DNA of 64,000 bases from Vibrio hangzhouensis (GCF_900107935.1 NZ_FNVG01000002.1:1-64000), one strand, 5' to 3'; shown: positions 27,933 to 35,899, counted from the stretch's first letter. Notes: generated by a model from the sequence alone, not told the origin. Translations and numbers: made by a program.

Positions 27933-28811
27933 ATGAGCTTACAACATCACCCAATTCGAGGGGCCGCGTGGATGCTTGCTGCAGGCGCCTCTTTTGCTAT
28001 CGTTAATAACCTTGCCCAAATTGTTAGCATTCATCATGGGATGTCTTCAACTATGGTAGCGCTTATTCAGTATGCGGTTGCCTTCGTTGTTATCATGCCT
28101 TACCTGAAGACGCTTGGCTTTCGGCAATCTTTACTCACTGCCCACTTTCCCGCTCACTTATTACGCGTCTTTTTGTCTGTCATCGGCATACAACTCTGGA
28201 TGTGGGCACTGGCCTACCCGGTCCCCATCTGGCAGGGGATAGCGCTGCTTATGACCTCCCCTCTGTTTGCAACTTTAGGCTCTGGCCTGATTCTCAAAGA
28301 GAATGTTGGCTCAGCAAGATGGTTGGCGACCTTATGTGGCTTTATTGGCGCCATGATCATTTTAGAACCCTGGTCTGATAGTTTCAGTTTGGCAACACTC
28401 TTACCCATCGGTGCCGCGTTCTTCTGGGCGTGCTACTCTTTAATGGTAAAAAAGCTCTCAGCAGATGACTCCCCTTCAACCATGGTGGTGTATTTGCTGC
28501 TGTTGATCACGCCATTCAACCTGTTTCTGGCTTTGCCCGACTGGTCACTTCCCCAATCAGGCACCGTCTGGACTTTACTGTTGTTCGCAGGTGCGTTAAC
28601 AGCGTTGGCACAATGGGCCATCGTCAAAGCGTATTCGGTAGCGGATGCCTCTTTTGTCCAGCCTTTCGATCACGCTAAGCTGCCGATGAATGTCCTCGCT
28701 GGCTGGATAGTCTTTGGATGGGTGCCTCCCGGTCGCCTCTGGTTGGGCGCTGCAATCATTATTGCCTCAGTGGCATTTATTACCCGCTGGGAAACCAGAA
28801 AAGAGCGATAA
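27933..28811 (+). CDS. EamA/DMT-family transporter
   Basis: This 292-aa protein has ten predicted membrane helices in two EamA repeats (residues ~10-140 and ~150-285), the RhaT/YdcZ drug-metabolite layout. The motif AWMLAAGASFAIVNNLAQ begins the first repeat and PIGAAFFWACYSLMVKKLS the second. Such proteins usually export amino acids or metabolites. It is divergent from the YfcC-type carrier (171-bp gap). No substrate can be inferred. A gap of 74 bp precedes the glutaredoxin-type gene. Confidence 0.85.
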   Translation: MSLQHHPIRGAAWMLAAGASFAIVNNLAQIVSIHHGMSSTMVALIQYAVAFVVIMPYLKTLGFRQSLLTAHFPAHLLRVFLSVIGIQLWMWALAYPVPIWQGIALLMTSPLFATLGSGLILKENVGSARWLATLCGFIGAMIILEPWSDSFSLATLLPIGAAFFWACYSLMVKKLSADDSPSTMVVYLLLLITPFNLFLALPDWSLPQSGTVWTLLLFAGALTALAQWAIVKAYSVADASFVQPFDHAKLPMNVLAGWIVFGWVPPGRLWLGAAIIIASVAFITRWETRKER

Positions 28812-28885
28812 TAGAAGTTAAGGTGAAATAAAAACGGAACCTGACAGTTCTTATTGTTAAACGGATAATTATTGAGGCTGAGAAA

Positions 28886-29503
28886 ATGGCGGAACCAATC
28901 AAGATCACTCTTTATCGTTGGGCAGGAAGCTGGGGACCGTTTAAGGTTAACATCCCTTGCGGAGAGTGCACACTAACCAAGGATATCTTGCAAGACACAT
29001 TCAAAAATGAGTTACGTGGCGTTCCTGTCGATTTGGAAGTAAAAGATTGGTTATCTCACTGGTGGGAACCATTAAAAAAAGGAGCTTGGCATGCCCCTAT
29101 TCTCATGGTTGAAGGAAAGGTGATCAGCCAGGGTGAAGCACTGAACCGAGGCGTGCTCGTTCAGTCAGTGATTCAAGAGTGGACAAAGCGTGACACGTTA
29201 ACAGGCAATATTGTTTACGGTAAATCGACGTGCCCCTTCTGTGTTAAAGCAAAACAAATGCTCGATGAAGCGGGTGTTCATTATCAATATTATGATGTAG
29301 TGAAAGACAGCGCGGCACTGTATCGAATGATTCCTGAAGTCAAAGCGCATATAGGTCAAAAGACCCCCGTTACCGTCCCTCAGATTTGGCTAGAAGATGA
29401 ATATATCGGAGGCGCAGACAATCTGGCGGTCTGGCTAGAAAAGAAAAATCAGCAAAGCAAACCCAACAACGTCTTAACCTTCGGCGAAAAAAATGCCTCA
29501 TAA
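28886..29503 (+). CDS. Double thioredoxin-fold protein with C-terminal glutaredoxin domain
   Basis: A 205-aa cytoplasmic protein in two halves. The C-terminal half (from ~residue 108) is a glutaredoxin: YGKSTCPFC with CPFC, TVPQIWL with the cis-Pro, and GGADNL glutathione-binding turn. The N-terminal half begins with a beta strand (IKITLYRWAGSWGPF) and has NIPCGECTLTKDIL with its own CxxC (CGEC near residues 25-28) and WHAPILMVEGKVIS at the cis-Pro position. It therefore also looks like a diverged thioredoxin fold. Two redox sites in one chain suggest an intramolecular relay. It ends at a strong terminator shared with the convergent 44-aa gene. Confidence 0.8.
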   Translation: MAEPIKITLYRWAGSWGPFKVNIPCGECTLTKDILQDTFKNELRGVPVDLEVKDWLSHWWEPLKKGAWHAPILMVEGKVISQGEALNRGVLVQSVIQEWTKRDTLTGNIVYGKSTCPFCVKAKQMLDEAGVHYQYYDVVKDSAALYRMIPEVKAHIGQKTPVTVPQIWLEDEYIGGADNLAVWLEKKNQQSKPNNVLTFGEKNAS

Positions 29504-29511
29504 CTAAAAGA

Positions 29512-29545
29512 TAAAAGCCCGTGAACGCTAGTTCACGGGCTTTTA
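29512..29545. terminator. Bidirectional terminator after the glutaredoxin-type gene
   Basis: TAAAAGCCCGTGAAC, loop GCTA, GTTCACGGGCTTTTA; a perfect 15-bp stem with A and T flanks. It serves the rightward gene and the convergent 44-aa gene. Confidence 0.9.
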
Positions 29546-29567
29546 TTTTGTGTCTTTTAAATGGCGA

Positions 29568-29702
29568 TTACTTAGCCATTTTTTTCATCATACGCTTGAT
29601 GAGCGATTTTTTCTTTGGCTGTGGTTTGCCATAGAGCATTTCATTAATCATTTGTTTTGCAGCGATTTGACCAATGTATGCAGCGCCTAGTTCGTAACCC
29701 AT
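29568..29702 (-). CDS. Small basic protein, 44 aa
   Basis: An ATG at 29702 with GGGAG 8 nt upstream opens a 44-codon frame ending 22 bp before the shared terminator. The N-terminal half is hydrophobic with small residues (MGYELGAAYIGQIAAKQMI) and the C-terminal third is strongly basic (KPQPKKKSLIKRMMKKMAK). That amphipathic, membrane- or nucleic-acid-binding character is typical of small regulatory proteins. The good ribosome site, sensible codons and terminator support a real gene. The family is not recognised. Confidence 0.65.
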   Translation of the reverse strand: MGYELGAAYIGQIAAKQMINEMLYGKPQPKKKSLIKRMMKKMAK

Positions 29703-30197
29703 GATCGTTTCTCCCATAGATTTTGTAATTAACTTTCAACTATGTGTAATTTTATACCTAAAAGAGAAAAAAACAAGACCCACATCACATATTTTTGTAT
29801 TAAAATTTCACTACAGGGCTAATTTACGAGTTTTCAATCTAATATATTGATTTGATTAGTTATTACTGCTTGCCTTAAATAAAAAGCGATACATCAAACC
29901 AGACTGGGTTGTGAGCTTTCCTCAATCGTCAACTTACAAATTCTGCCTCTATCATTACTTACATTAATGCATCATGGATAAACAATTGATTTAAATGGGA
30001 TATATCCAAATTTAATGAATATTCCAAAATGGAATTTCCATCATTCCACACATTCAATCATTTGTTTCTTATACTTGCGCTCAACAATATTTCGAGTTAA
30101 AAAAAAACTAATCGCTATTTCTTCATTTATCTAACAAGTGACCACGACCTTTCCCACACATGTTTACGTTAGTCACTTGTTTAGCAAGGTAAAGTTA
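29703..30197. other. AT-rich intergenic region upstream of the response regulator
   Basis: About 495 bp, unusually A/T-rich from 29740 to 30130, with no convincing ORF. It carries the promoters of the 44-aa gene and the response regulator and looks like a typical H-NS-silenced region. No defined operator was recognised. Confidence 0.45.
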
Positions 30198-30827
30198 ATG
30201 CTCTATCCAAACTCTAAGGACTGCCTGATTATCGACAATTACCCGCTAGTTAGGGAAGCACTAGCACAAATCGTGTCCTGCATTGAAGATGTGAATCTGG
30301 TGCATCAAACCGGGAACACACAAACAGCACTTAACCTGATCAAATCAGGCAATATTGAACTGGTCATTTTAGATGTCAATCTTGCCGAAGCCGATGGGTT
30401 TGAGTTCATGCGGCGCGCGTATGCCTCCGGTTATCAGGGCAGAGCAATTTTTGTCTCTAGTTATGGCTATCCTGTCTACTCTGAAACCGCCTACAAGCTA
30501 GGCGCAAATGGCTATATCAGTAAGTCTGAGGAGAGTTCTTTGATTCGCGATGCGATTATCGGAGTGTCTCGCGGCTACAACCTCTTTAAAAGTGATTATA
30601 AGGAGCGCAACAGGAACATTGTTCTGTCTCAACGTGAAACCGTGGTATTCAACTATCTGAAAAAAGGTTACACCAACAAACAGATCTCAGAGTTTTTGTC
30701 ACTCAGCGCAAAAACAATCAGCACCTACAAATCGCGAATTCTCGATAAGTATGAAGCGAACTCAATTGTAGAGCTGATCAATGCTCATGACGTGGTGGAA
30801 AATGAAAAACAGATGGTAATGAACTGA
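30198..30827 (+). CDS. NarL/FixJ-type response regulator (REC plus LuxR HTH)
   Basis: Using the ATG at 30198 (AAGGT 8 nt upstream; a GTG 60 bp earlier is less likely), the protein has 209 residues. The receiver domain shows DCLIIDN (acidic pocket, one Asp replaced by Asn as DN), phospho-acceptor Asp in LVILDVNL (~residue 56), conserved Ser and Lys in FVSSYG and YISKSEE. A LuxR HTH follows (LSQRETVVFNYLKKGYTNKQISEFLSLSAKTISTYKSRI in outline, ~145-185). The layout resembles FimZ/EvgA regulators of surface structures. No sensor kinase is adjacent. Confidence 0.88.
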   Translation: MLYPNSKDCLIIDNYPLVREALAQIVSCIEDVNLVHQTGNTQTALNLIKSGNIELVILDVNLAEADGFEFMRRAYASGYQGRAIFVSSYGYPVYSETAYKLGANGYISKSEESSLIRDAIIGVSRGYNLFKSDYKERNRNIVLSQRETVVFNYLKKGYTNKQISEFLSLSAKTISTYKSRILDKYEANSIVELINAHDVVENEKQMVMN

Positions 30828-30861
30828 CACTACTCTCAGTAAAAACTAAAGGGAAAGCACA

Positions 30862-31764
30862 CTAGATTTTTCGTGGGCTTTCCTGAGTCACAACTTGCTT
30901 CAGTATCTGATGTAGTTTTTGATGCAGCGGACTTTGACGATTACTCTGTTTAATACAGGTCACCACGGGGATATGCGACTGCATATGGTCTGGCAAAGGC
31001 ACAAACCTCACCTCACCATCGTTAATCAGGTGCTTAGCAAACAAAATTGAGTAGTCCTCGTTTTTCACCAGATCCAACGCTAAATCAAGGTTATCCAATT
31101 TAACTCGATAGTCGAAGATCAAATCATACTGGGCCATCTGCTTAATCAAACGGCGATTGGTTTCATTCCAACCGCGAATTTCAAAGAAAACACAGGGACG
31201 TTCAAATATCTGCTGCCATTGTTCGAAGTCGCTGTTGGCACCCACCAACGCGCCTAGCTCAACATTCAATATACTGTTCTGGTAAATAGACTTAGAACAG
31301 TCTTCATTAAAAAACTGCAAGCCTATTTGCACCTTTCCATCAATGATTTCCTGGTAAGTATTACTTCGCCAGGTTTTGAGTTCAATAAACGAGTTAGGAA
31401 ATACACTTCTCAAAGTCTGCAACAAGACGCCACCAAAACACTCTATCGTGACATTATCCAGCCCAATGACGATAGGTTGGTCATACAGCGATTCATTGAA
31501 GGACTCTCCCTGTTTTAATGCATCCTCGACCAAGCGCAAACCATTTTCAATACCCGGGATAATACGTTCTAGATAATGAGTCGGTTCCAACCCGCTGGCA
31601 GATCGAACAAATAAGGGATCATCGAGTTGAGTTCTCAATTTAGCTAAGTGCTTACTCACTGCGCTTTCAGTTTTGCCCAAAACGGCCGCTACCGTAGTCA
31701 GGTTTCGGTATTGGTATATAAGAACCAACACTTTAAGCAAATTGTAATCGTGCTGCTTGTACAT
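30862..31764 (-). CDS. LysR-family transcriptional regulator
   Basis: This 300-aa protein has an N-terminal HTH (YNLLKVLVLIYQYRNLTTVAAVLGKTESAVSKHLAKLR in outline, ~residues 7-45) and an effector domain. The first residues follow the LeuO/NhaR-like pattern (HDYNLLKVL) seen in a LysR subgroup common in Vibrio. It is convergent with the response regulator (34-bp gap) and downstream of the diguanylate cyclase on the same strand, 28 bp away, so it may share that transcript. If so, it would fall under the same Qrr-dependent leader only at the RNA level. Confidence 0.85.
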   Translation of the reverse strand: MYKQHDYNLLKVLVLIYQYRNLTTVAAVLGKTESAVSKHLAKLRTQLDDPLFVRSASGLEPTHYLERIIPGIENGLRLVEDALKQGESFNESLYDQPIVIGLDNVTIECFGGVLLQTLRSVFPNSFIELKTWRSNTYQEIIDGKVQIGLQFFNEDCSKSIYQNSILNVELGALVGANSDFEQWQQIFERPCVFFEIRGWNETNRRLIKQMAQYDLIFDYRVKLDNLDLALDLVKNEDYSILFAKHLINDGEVRFVPLPDHMQSHIPVVTCIKQSNRQSPLHQKLHQILKQVVTQESPRKI

Positions 31765-31792
31765 TCGGTTGTCCTTGGCATTGCATAACGGA

Positions 31793-33163
31793 TTATACTT
31801 TCGAGCGTTTCACTTGATAGAGGCGACTGTCTGCCCTTTGAATGGCCGACTCTAATGTTTCGGCTTCTTCTACCACGGCGACACCAAAACTAATGTTCAA
31901 AGACAGCTGTTGGGTCCCAAAACTTTTAGCTCTCACTTCACTGGCTAATCGAGAGGCGAGGGATTGTGCCGTGCGCTCATCACAACCGGGCAACAAAACA
32001 AGAAACTCATCTCCTCCACTGCGGATTAAGTAATCACTTTCCCGGAAACAAGCCTGCATACAGCGTGCAATAAACACGATAGCCTCGTCTCCTACATGAT
32101 GTCCAAAAGTGTCGTTGATGCTCTTCAGTTTGTCACCATCAATCGCTATCACAGCTAAGCCCTGTTTCTCTATCGCATATTTTAAGCTGCTATCCCGTAG
32201 CGCAGCTCTGTTATATAGTCCCGTCATTTCATCACGTCGAATGGCGATTTCGGCCAGTTTCAACTTCTCTCTTTTCGTTTTTAACTCTTCCAGACGGATA
32301 ACCACATAGAACAACGCTGTGACCATCAGGAAATAGAGCCACAGTGTATCAACGATGATCTGGCTGTAAGGAATTCGATAAATGACGGCAAAATCTTCAT
32401 CAACAACAAACCGTTCAGAGTAGGCGGATTGATGAAACGGGTACCGTAAATCTTCCACTATCATTTCCCTGCCATTCGAACTGTTGTTACTGACATAGGT
32501 TTTATTATCGAGAAATGGAAACTCATTCAGGTAAATATCAATATTCAGATCACCTACCATCACTAAACCATCGTACACGGGACTAGAGATGGTGATGATG
32601 GCCTGTCTAGTAATCCTGTCACGATAAACATCAGACACCACAATTCGATTACTCAGGTCCTGCGCCGACGCATATCGGGCACAACGAAACGACTCCGCAC
32701 ACATTTTCTCTGAAAATACCTCGTCAATCTCTTCTCCAGCAAGGCTAAAGGACTGACTGGCCAATATTTTTAGTCCTTCGTAAGAGCGATAGTACAGTAG
32801 GTACTCTAAACCCACGGCCAACTCCGGCATGCTAAGAAACAATCGTTGCGCGGTCGAACTGACGATTTTTTCATTCTGAGTAAGAGCCGCATCCGGGATC
32901 AAACGATAGACCCGTCCTTGATCTAGTAACGGTTCATCGACATCGTTACCGGCGTTCAGCTCAATTTCAGCCTCAAGTAATACACTGAGCAAATACAACG
33001 TAGACTTGTAATCCTGGATGGATTTGGTGACAAGGTGAAATTGTGCAATTTCATTTTTGACCAGCTTATCCAAGGTCTGATAGACAACAAAACCGTAGAT
33101 GACAGAAGTGAGCATCGCTGATTTGAATAAGATAATGGCATATTTTTTAGTCAGCTTTTGCAT
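31793..33163 (-). CDS. Membrane-bound diguanylate cyclase (GGDEF)
   Basis: The TTG-opened frame reaches 33223, but ATG at 33163 (MQKLTKKYAIILFKSA) fits the first membrane helix; this gives 456 residues. It has an N-terminal helix, a periplasmic sensory region of ~220 residues with two Cys (EKMCAESFRCARY), a second helix (VDTLWLYFLMVTALFYVVIRL) and a GGDEF domain. The active site SGGDEF is intact, with an RxxD inhibitory site five residues upstream (RESD). It should make c-di-GMP under product control. The long leader contains two blocks complementary to the Qrr core, as described for vca0939 of V. cholerae. Confidence 0.9.
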   Translation of the reverse strand: MQKLTKKYAIILFKSAMLTSVIYGFVVYQTLDKLVKNEIAQFHLVTKSIQDYKSTLYLLSVLLEAEIELNAGNDVDEPLLDQGRVYRLIPDAALTQNEKIVSSTAQRLFLSMPELAVGLEYLLYYRSYEGLKILASQSFSLAGEEIDEVFSEKMCAESFRCARYASAQDLSNRIVVSDVYRDRITRQAIITISSPVYDGLVMVGDLNIDIYLNEFPFLDNKTYVSNNSSNGREMIVEDLRYPFHQSAYSERFVVDEDFAVIYRIPYSQIIVDTLWLYFLMVTALFYVVIRLEELKTKREKLKLAEIAIRRDEMTGLYNRAALRDSSLKYAIEKQGLAVIAIDGDKLKSINDTFGHHVGDEAIVFIARCMQACFRESDYLIRSGGDEFLVLLPGCDERTAQSLASRLASEVRAKSFGTQQLSLNISFGVAVVEEAETLESAIQRADSRLYQVKRSKV

Positions 33164-33309
33164 CTGGATGTTTTTTGGCCAGTAGTTTCGATGTTTATTA
33201 GCGACAATTATCAATGAAGGCAATCACATGATCAATGCGATTGGTAAAACATCCCAAATCCATAGGGAGCGATGCAAGATTCGTGGGCAAAAACTGACAT
33301 AGGGAAAAG

Positions 33310-33404
33310 AGACCCTGTAAACCTGAAAGCCACCTAGCCAAGTTGGTGCGTTTTTTTTCGTTGAATCAAATGTCCGGACGTTGTTAGTTAGGTCTACAGG
33401 GTCT
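33310..33404 (-). promoter_or_regulatory. Candidate Qrr-responsive leader of the diguanylate cyclase mRNA
   Basis: Read leftward (mRNA sense), this 95-nt element opens with AGACCCTGTAGACCT and closes with AGGTTTACAGGGTCT, a 15-bp stem with one G-U pair. Inside are ACTAACAACGTC (complement of 33377-33388) and TTGGCTAGGTG (complement of 33331-33341). These are exact antisense of GACGTTGTTAGT and CACCTAGCCAA in the Qrr RNA at 43915-43939, in the right order for simultaneous antiparallel pairing. It lies ~150-240 nt upstream of the ATG. Opening of an inhibitory leader fold by Qrr is the expected effect, by analogy with vca0939. Confidence 0.7.
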
Positions 33405-33470
33405 GTTTAGAGTTATACCCTTATTCAGAAATTAAGAAACTGCAGAAATTGACAGGTTGACAAATTGGTA

Positions 33471-33505
33471 AACTGATAATTTTCAAGCTGATCAAATTGT
33501 CAGTT
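33471..33505. promoter_or_regulatory. Inverted repeat upstream of luxI
   Basis: AACTGATAATTT (33471-33482) and AAATTGTCAGTT (33494-33505) pair at 11 of 12 positions around an 11-bp spacer. The repeat is centred ~70 bp before the luxI start, a place where a regulator could act. It does not match the 20-bp lux-box consensus. Confidence 0.4.
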
Positions 33506-33529
33506 ATCGACTTCAGAGCCACTGGTTAC

Positions 33530-33550
33530 CCTATACCTGAACTGTATAGG
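33530..33550 (+). promoter_or_regulatory. Palindrome covering the luxI ribosome-binding site
   Basis: CCTATAC-CTGAACT-GTATAGG has perfect 7-bp arms. The right arm ends in the AGG of the AGGAGA ribosome site, 10 nt before the luxI ATG. It could be a lux-box-like operator or, in RNA, a hairpin that masks translation initiation. Confidence 0.45.
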
Positions 33551-33560
33551 AGATAAAACT

Positions 33561-34169
33561 ATGGAACCTATTGTTTATATTAAAAAATATTCTGAGCTTA
33601 CAGAGAAACAAAAGCTGGAGATGCACACTTTACGCTATGACGTATTTGTCCGTAGGTTACGCTGGTCACTGAACACGATAAACCAGTTAGATATAGATGA
33701 ATACGACCGCCCAGACGCTAAATACATCATTATAGAATATGAAGGGAAAGTTGCGGCTTGCTGGCGATTGCTGCATACCAACACGCCTTACATGTTAAAA
33801 AATACCTTTCCCGAATTATTGCAAGGGGAATCTTTTGATGACGGTAACGTCGTAGAGTTAACTCGATTTGCCGTTGATCGAGAAATATCTAAGCGTGCAA
33901 CTCACATCAACTTTACCGAGCTACTATTTTATTTGGTTGTTCAATACGGGTTTGAACAGGGATACTCCGCTTTTATTACTCCCACAACTACGGGTATAGA
34001 ACGAATAATGCGGCACGTAGGAATACCTAATCATCGCATGGGGGATGGCAAGATTCGCATGCTAGAACACACCAAGAGTATCGCATTGCGAGTACCCATT
34101 GATTCAGCTCTGAGAGATTGGTTTACCAACGCTACGATAAACCAGCATAGGCTCGATAGAGCCAGTTAG
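33561..34169 (+). CDS. luxI: LuxI-family acyl-homoserine-lactone synthase
   Basis: A 202-aa synthase, usual length. All strongly conserved LuxI residues can be seen: Arg25, Phe29 and Trp35 (LRYDVFVRRLRW), Asp46 and Asp49 (DIDEYD), Arg69 (CWRLL), Glu99 and Arg102 (VVELTRF). It joins an acyl chain to S-adenosylmethionine to make an AHL signal; chain length cannot be read from sequence alone, though the Thr-rich stretch TPTTTG near residue 140 lies where acyl specificity is set. The partner luxR converges on it with a 66-bp overlap. Confidence 0.96.
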   Translation: MEPIVYIKKYSELTEKQKLEMHTLRYDVFVRRLRWSLNTINQLDIDEYDRPDAKYIIIEYEGKVAACWRLLHTNTPYMLKNTFPELLQGESFDDGNVVELTRFAVDREISKRATHINFTELLFYLVVQYGFEQGYSAFITPTTTGIERIMRHVGIPNHRMGDGKIRMLEHTKSIALRVPIDSALRDWFTNATINQHRLDRAS

Positions 34170-34889
34170 CAGGGCTTTAGAGACCGCTTGAGTGCGAGAG
34201 AAAGCATTGAGTTTTTCACTCGCATTCTGTATATGAAAATTGACCGTTCGCTCAGAACAGCCAATGATCTGCGCGACTTCCCATGAGCTTTTTCCCTCAG
34301 CGACCCAGGCCAGGCAAACCTGTTCGCGTAACGTCAGGTTTGATTTAACTTGACCAAACTGTTGCTCGCATACGTGGTTTCTTATGTCATTAATATAGTC
34401 TGCCACCAAACTACTCACATAGGTCGCCAGAATGGTTGCCTCATGGCTCAACTTGGTGGCACCTTTGAGATTAGAAAAACTGATGAGACCTAGGCAGCCA
34501 TGGTTGGCTCTTAACGGTACGGTTACACCTTCACCAAGCCCAAAATCCGAAGCAAGTTTGATTACGTTTTTGTCGTCTGGAACACTATTTTTGATAATGT
34601 CTTTCCAATGAATGGGAAGCATACTATTGCGGCAATGAAGCACCACTTGGTCAAAATACATGACTTCATTTTCTTCATAAAATTGGCGCCAATCCAGCGG
34701 CTGATTAGTCAAGACGACATTTTCCGCTCTCATTACCGTCACCGGAACAGAAACTGCGAACAAAAAATGTTCAAACCCTATCACTTCCGTCACTTCACTT
34801 AACTTTCGATTAAGATCATCAAAATTGAAGCATTCACCCGCTTGTAAATCCCGGACCAATATAGAGTTTATTTTTTCAACAACTTTCAC
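34104..34889 (-). CDS. luxR: LuxR-family AHL-responsive transcription factor
   Basis: A 261-aa receptor with an N-terminal autoinducer domain and C-terminal LuxR HTH (LTLREQVCLAWVAEGKSSWEVAQIIGCSERTVNFHI in outline). AHL-pocket signature residues are present as DWRQFY (Trp and Tyr), the Asp of YFDQVV and the Trp of PIHWKD. The Pro that usually follows the Asp is Gln here, so pocket shape may differ. Start is a GTG at 34889 with no ATG alternative before residue 50. It is the likely receptor for the adjacent LuxI product. It is convergent with luxI, sharing 66 bp of opposite-strand coding sequence. Confidence 0.93.
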   Translation of the reverse strand: MKVVEKINSILVRDLQAGECFNFDDLNRKLSEVTEVIGFEHFLFAVSVPVTVMRAENVVLTNQPLDWRQFYEENEVMYFDQVVLHCRNSMLPIHWKDIIKNSVPDDKNVIKLASDFGLGEGVTVPLRANHGCLGLISFSNLKGATKLSHEATILATYVSSLVADYINDIRNHVCEQQFGQVKSNLTLREQVCLAWVAEGKSSWEVAQIIGCSERTVNFHIQNASEKLNAFSRTQAVSKALLTGSIEPMLVYRSVGKPISQS

Positions 34890-34955
34890 GTCGAGATAGC
34901 CCCAGCAGACTGCCTAGTCATATGCATATTAATGACCACGATAACCAGACTCACC

Positions 34956-35027
34956 AAAGATTACAAATTTTCCATTTGGAAACACTTAATCAAAGATTAC
35001 AAATTTTCCATTTGGAAACACTTAATC
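34956..35027. repeat. Exact 36-bp tandem duplication at the 3' end of a LysR gene
   Basis: Two identical, adjacent 36-bp units lie at 34956-34991 and 34992-35027. The second (in plus coordinates) carries the last 11 codons and the stop of the LysR gene. The first duplicates them beyond the stop, where they are untranslated. Identity is 36 of 36, pointing to a recent slippage or unequal exchange. Confidence 0.95.
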
Positions 35028-35899
35028 AAATGGTCAACACACTCGCGAATCTTTCTCGGTTGATAGCGATCTTTTTGATAAATCAGTGAAAGAGGGACTG
35101 ATTTAATACCCCAATCACGAAAAACAGGGACCAACTCACCGTTAGAGATCTCCTGTCTGCAATACATTGCCGGTACTCTTATTAAGCCGAGTCCCTTCTT
35201 GGCTGCGTTAATCAACACGCGACCATTCTTGCACTGCAACGCTCCTTCAATAGCCACATCACATACCTCTCCTGAGCCTCGATGTTCAAACCGCCACTTA
35301 GTCACTGATCCCGTAATACATCTGTGATGTTTTAGGTCTTTCGGGTGATTAGGAACCGAAGACTGGTGCAGGTAGCCAGCACTTGCGAGGGTTTGCATCT
35401 CCACATCTGTCAGGTGCCGGGCCACATAACTGGCATCCGGTAACTCGCCCATCCGAATCGCCAAATCAAATTCGTCTTCCAGTAAATCCACTCTGTTGCT
35501 GGAAAAGTCCAGTTCGATATTGACGTCCGGATATTCAAGCAAAAACTGAGCAAGCATCCCCGCAACGAGATCTTCTCCTATATAACCACCAACACAATTG
35601 ATTTTAATGGTGCCACGTACTGCTTGCGTGTCATCAACCGCATTGTGGACGGCTTGGTCGATAGAATTCAATGCCGTATCACATGAAGCCAGGAAATCCT
35701 GCCCGGCTTCGGTCAATTTCATGCTTCGTGTGGTTCTCACGAGCAGAGTGACTCCCATCTGACTTTCAAGCGACTGAATTTGTCGCGAGACGTGCGAACG
35801 TGAGACATGCAGTGCTTCTGCCGCCTTGGTGAAGTTCCCTAACTTAGCGACCAGAACAAATGCCCGAACATCAAGAAGATTTATTGTTGAATGAAACAT
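34997..35899 (-). CDS. LysR-family transcriptional regulator
   Basis: This 300-aa regulator has a CrgA/DsdC-like HTH (LLDVRAFVLVAKLGNFTKAAEALHVSRSHVSRQIQSLE in outline, residues ~3-41), followed by RTTRSMKLTEAGQDFL and a substrate-binding domain of the LysR 'PBP2_CrgA' kind. ATG at 35899 is preferred over a GTG four codons upstream, because GTGGA then serves as ribosome site. It reads away from the dienelactone hydrolase gene, which it could regulate. Its 3' terminal codons are duplicated in tandem. Confidence 0.85.
   Translation of the reverse strand: MFHSTINLLDVRAFVLVAKLGNFTKAAEALHVSRSHVSRQIQSLESQMGVTLLVRTTRSMKLTEAGQDFLASCDTALNSIDQAVHNAVDDTQAVRGTIKINCVGGYIGEDLVAGMLAQFLLEYPDVNIELDFSSNRVDLLEDEFDLAIRMGELPDASYVARHLTDVEMQTLASAGYLHQSSVPNHPKDLKHHRCITGSVTKWRFEHRGSGEVCDVAIEGALQCKNGRVLINAAKKGLGLIRVPAMYCRQEISNGELVPVFRDWGIKSVPLSLIYQKDRYQPRKIRECVDHLIKCFQMENL

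Noticed and set aside
33331..33388. A second qrr gene, on the plus strand near luxI
   Set aside because: The two core blocks are split by ~35 nt, no sigma-54 promoter precedes them, and no proper terminator stem follows; a Qrr target on the minus strand fits.
33301..33420. c-di-GMP-I (GEMM) riboswitch upstream of the GGDEF gene
   Set aside because: The conserved GEMM core sequences were not found on either strand; Qrr complementarity explains the element better.
34956..35027. Start of a CRISPR array
   Set aside because: The two 36-bp units are adjacent without spacers and include coding sequence.
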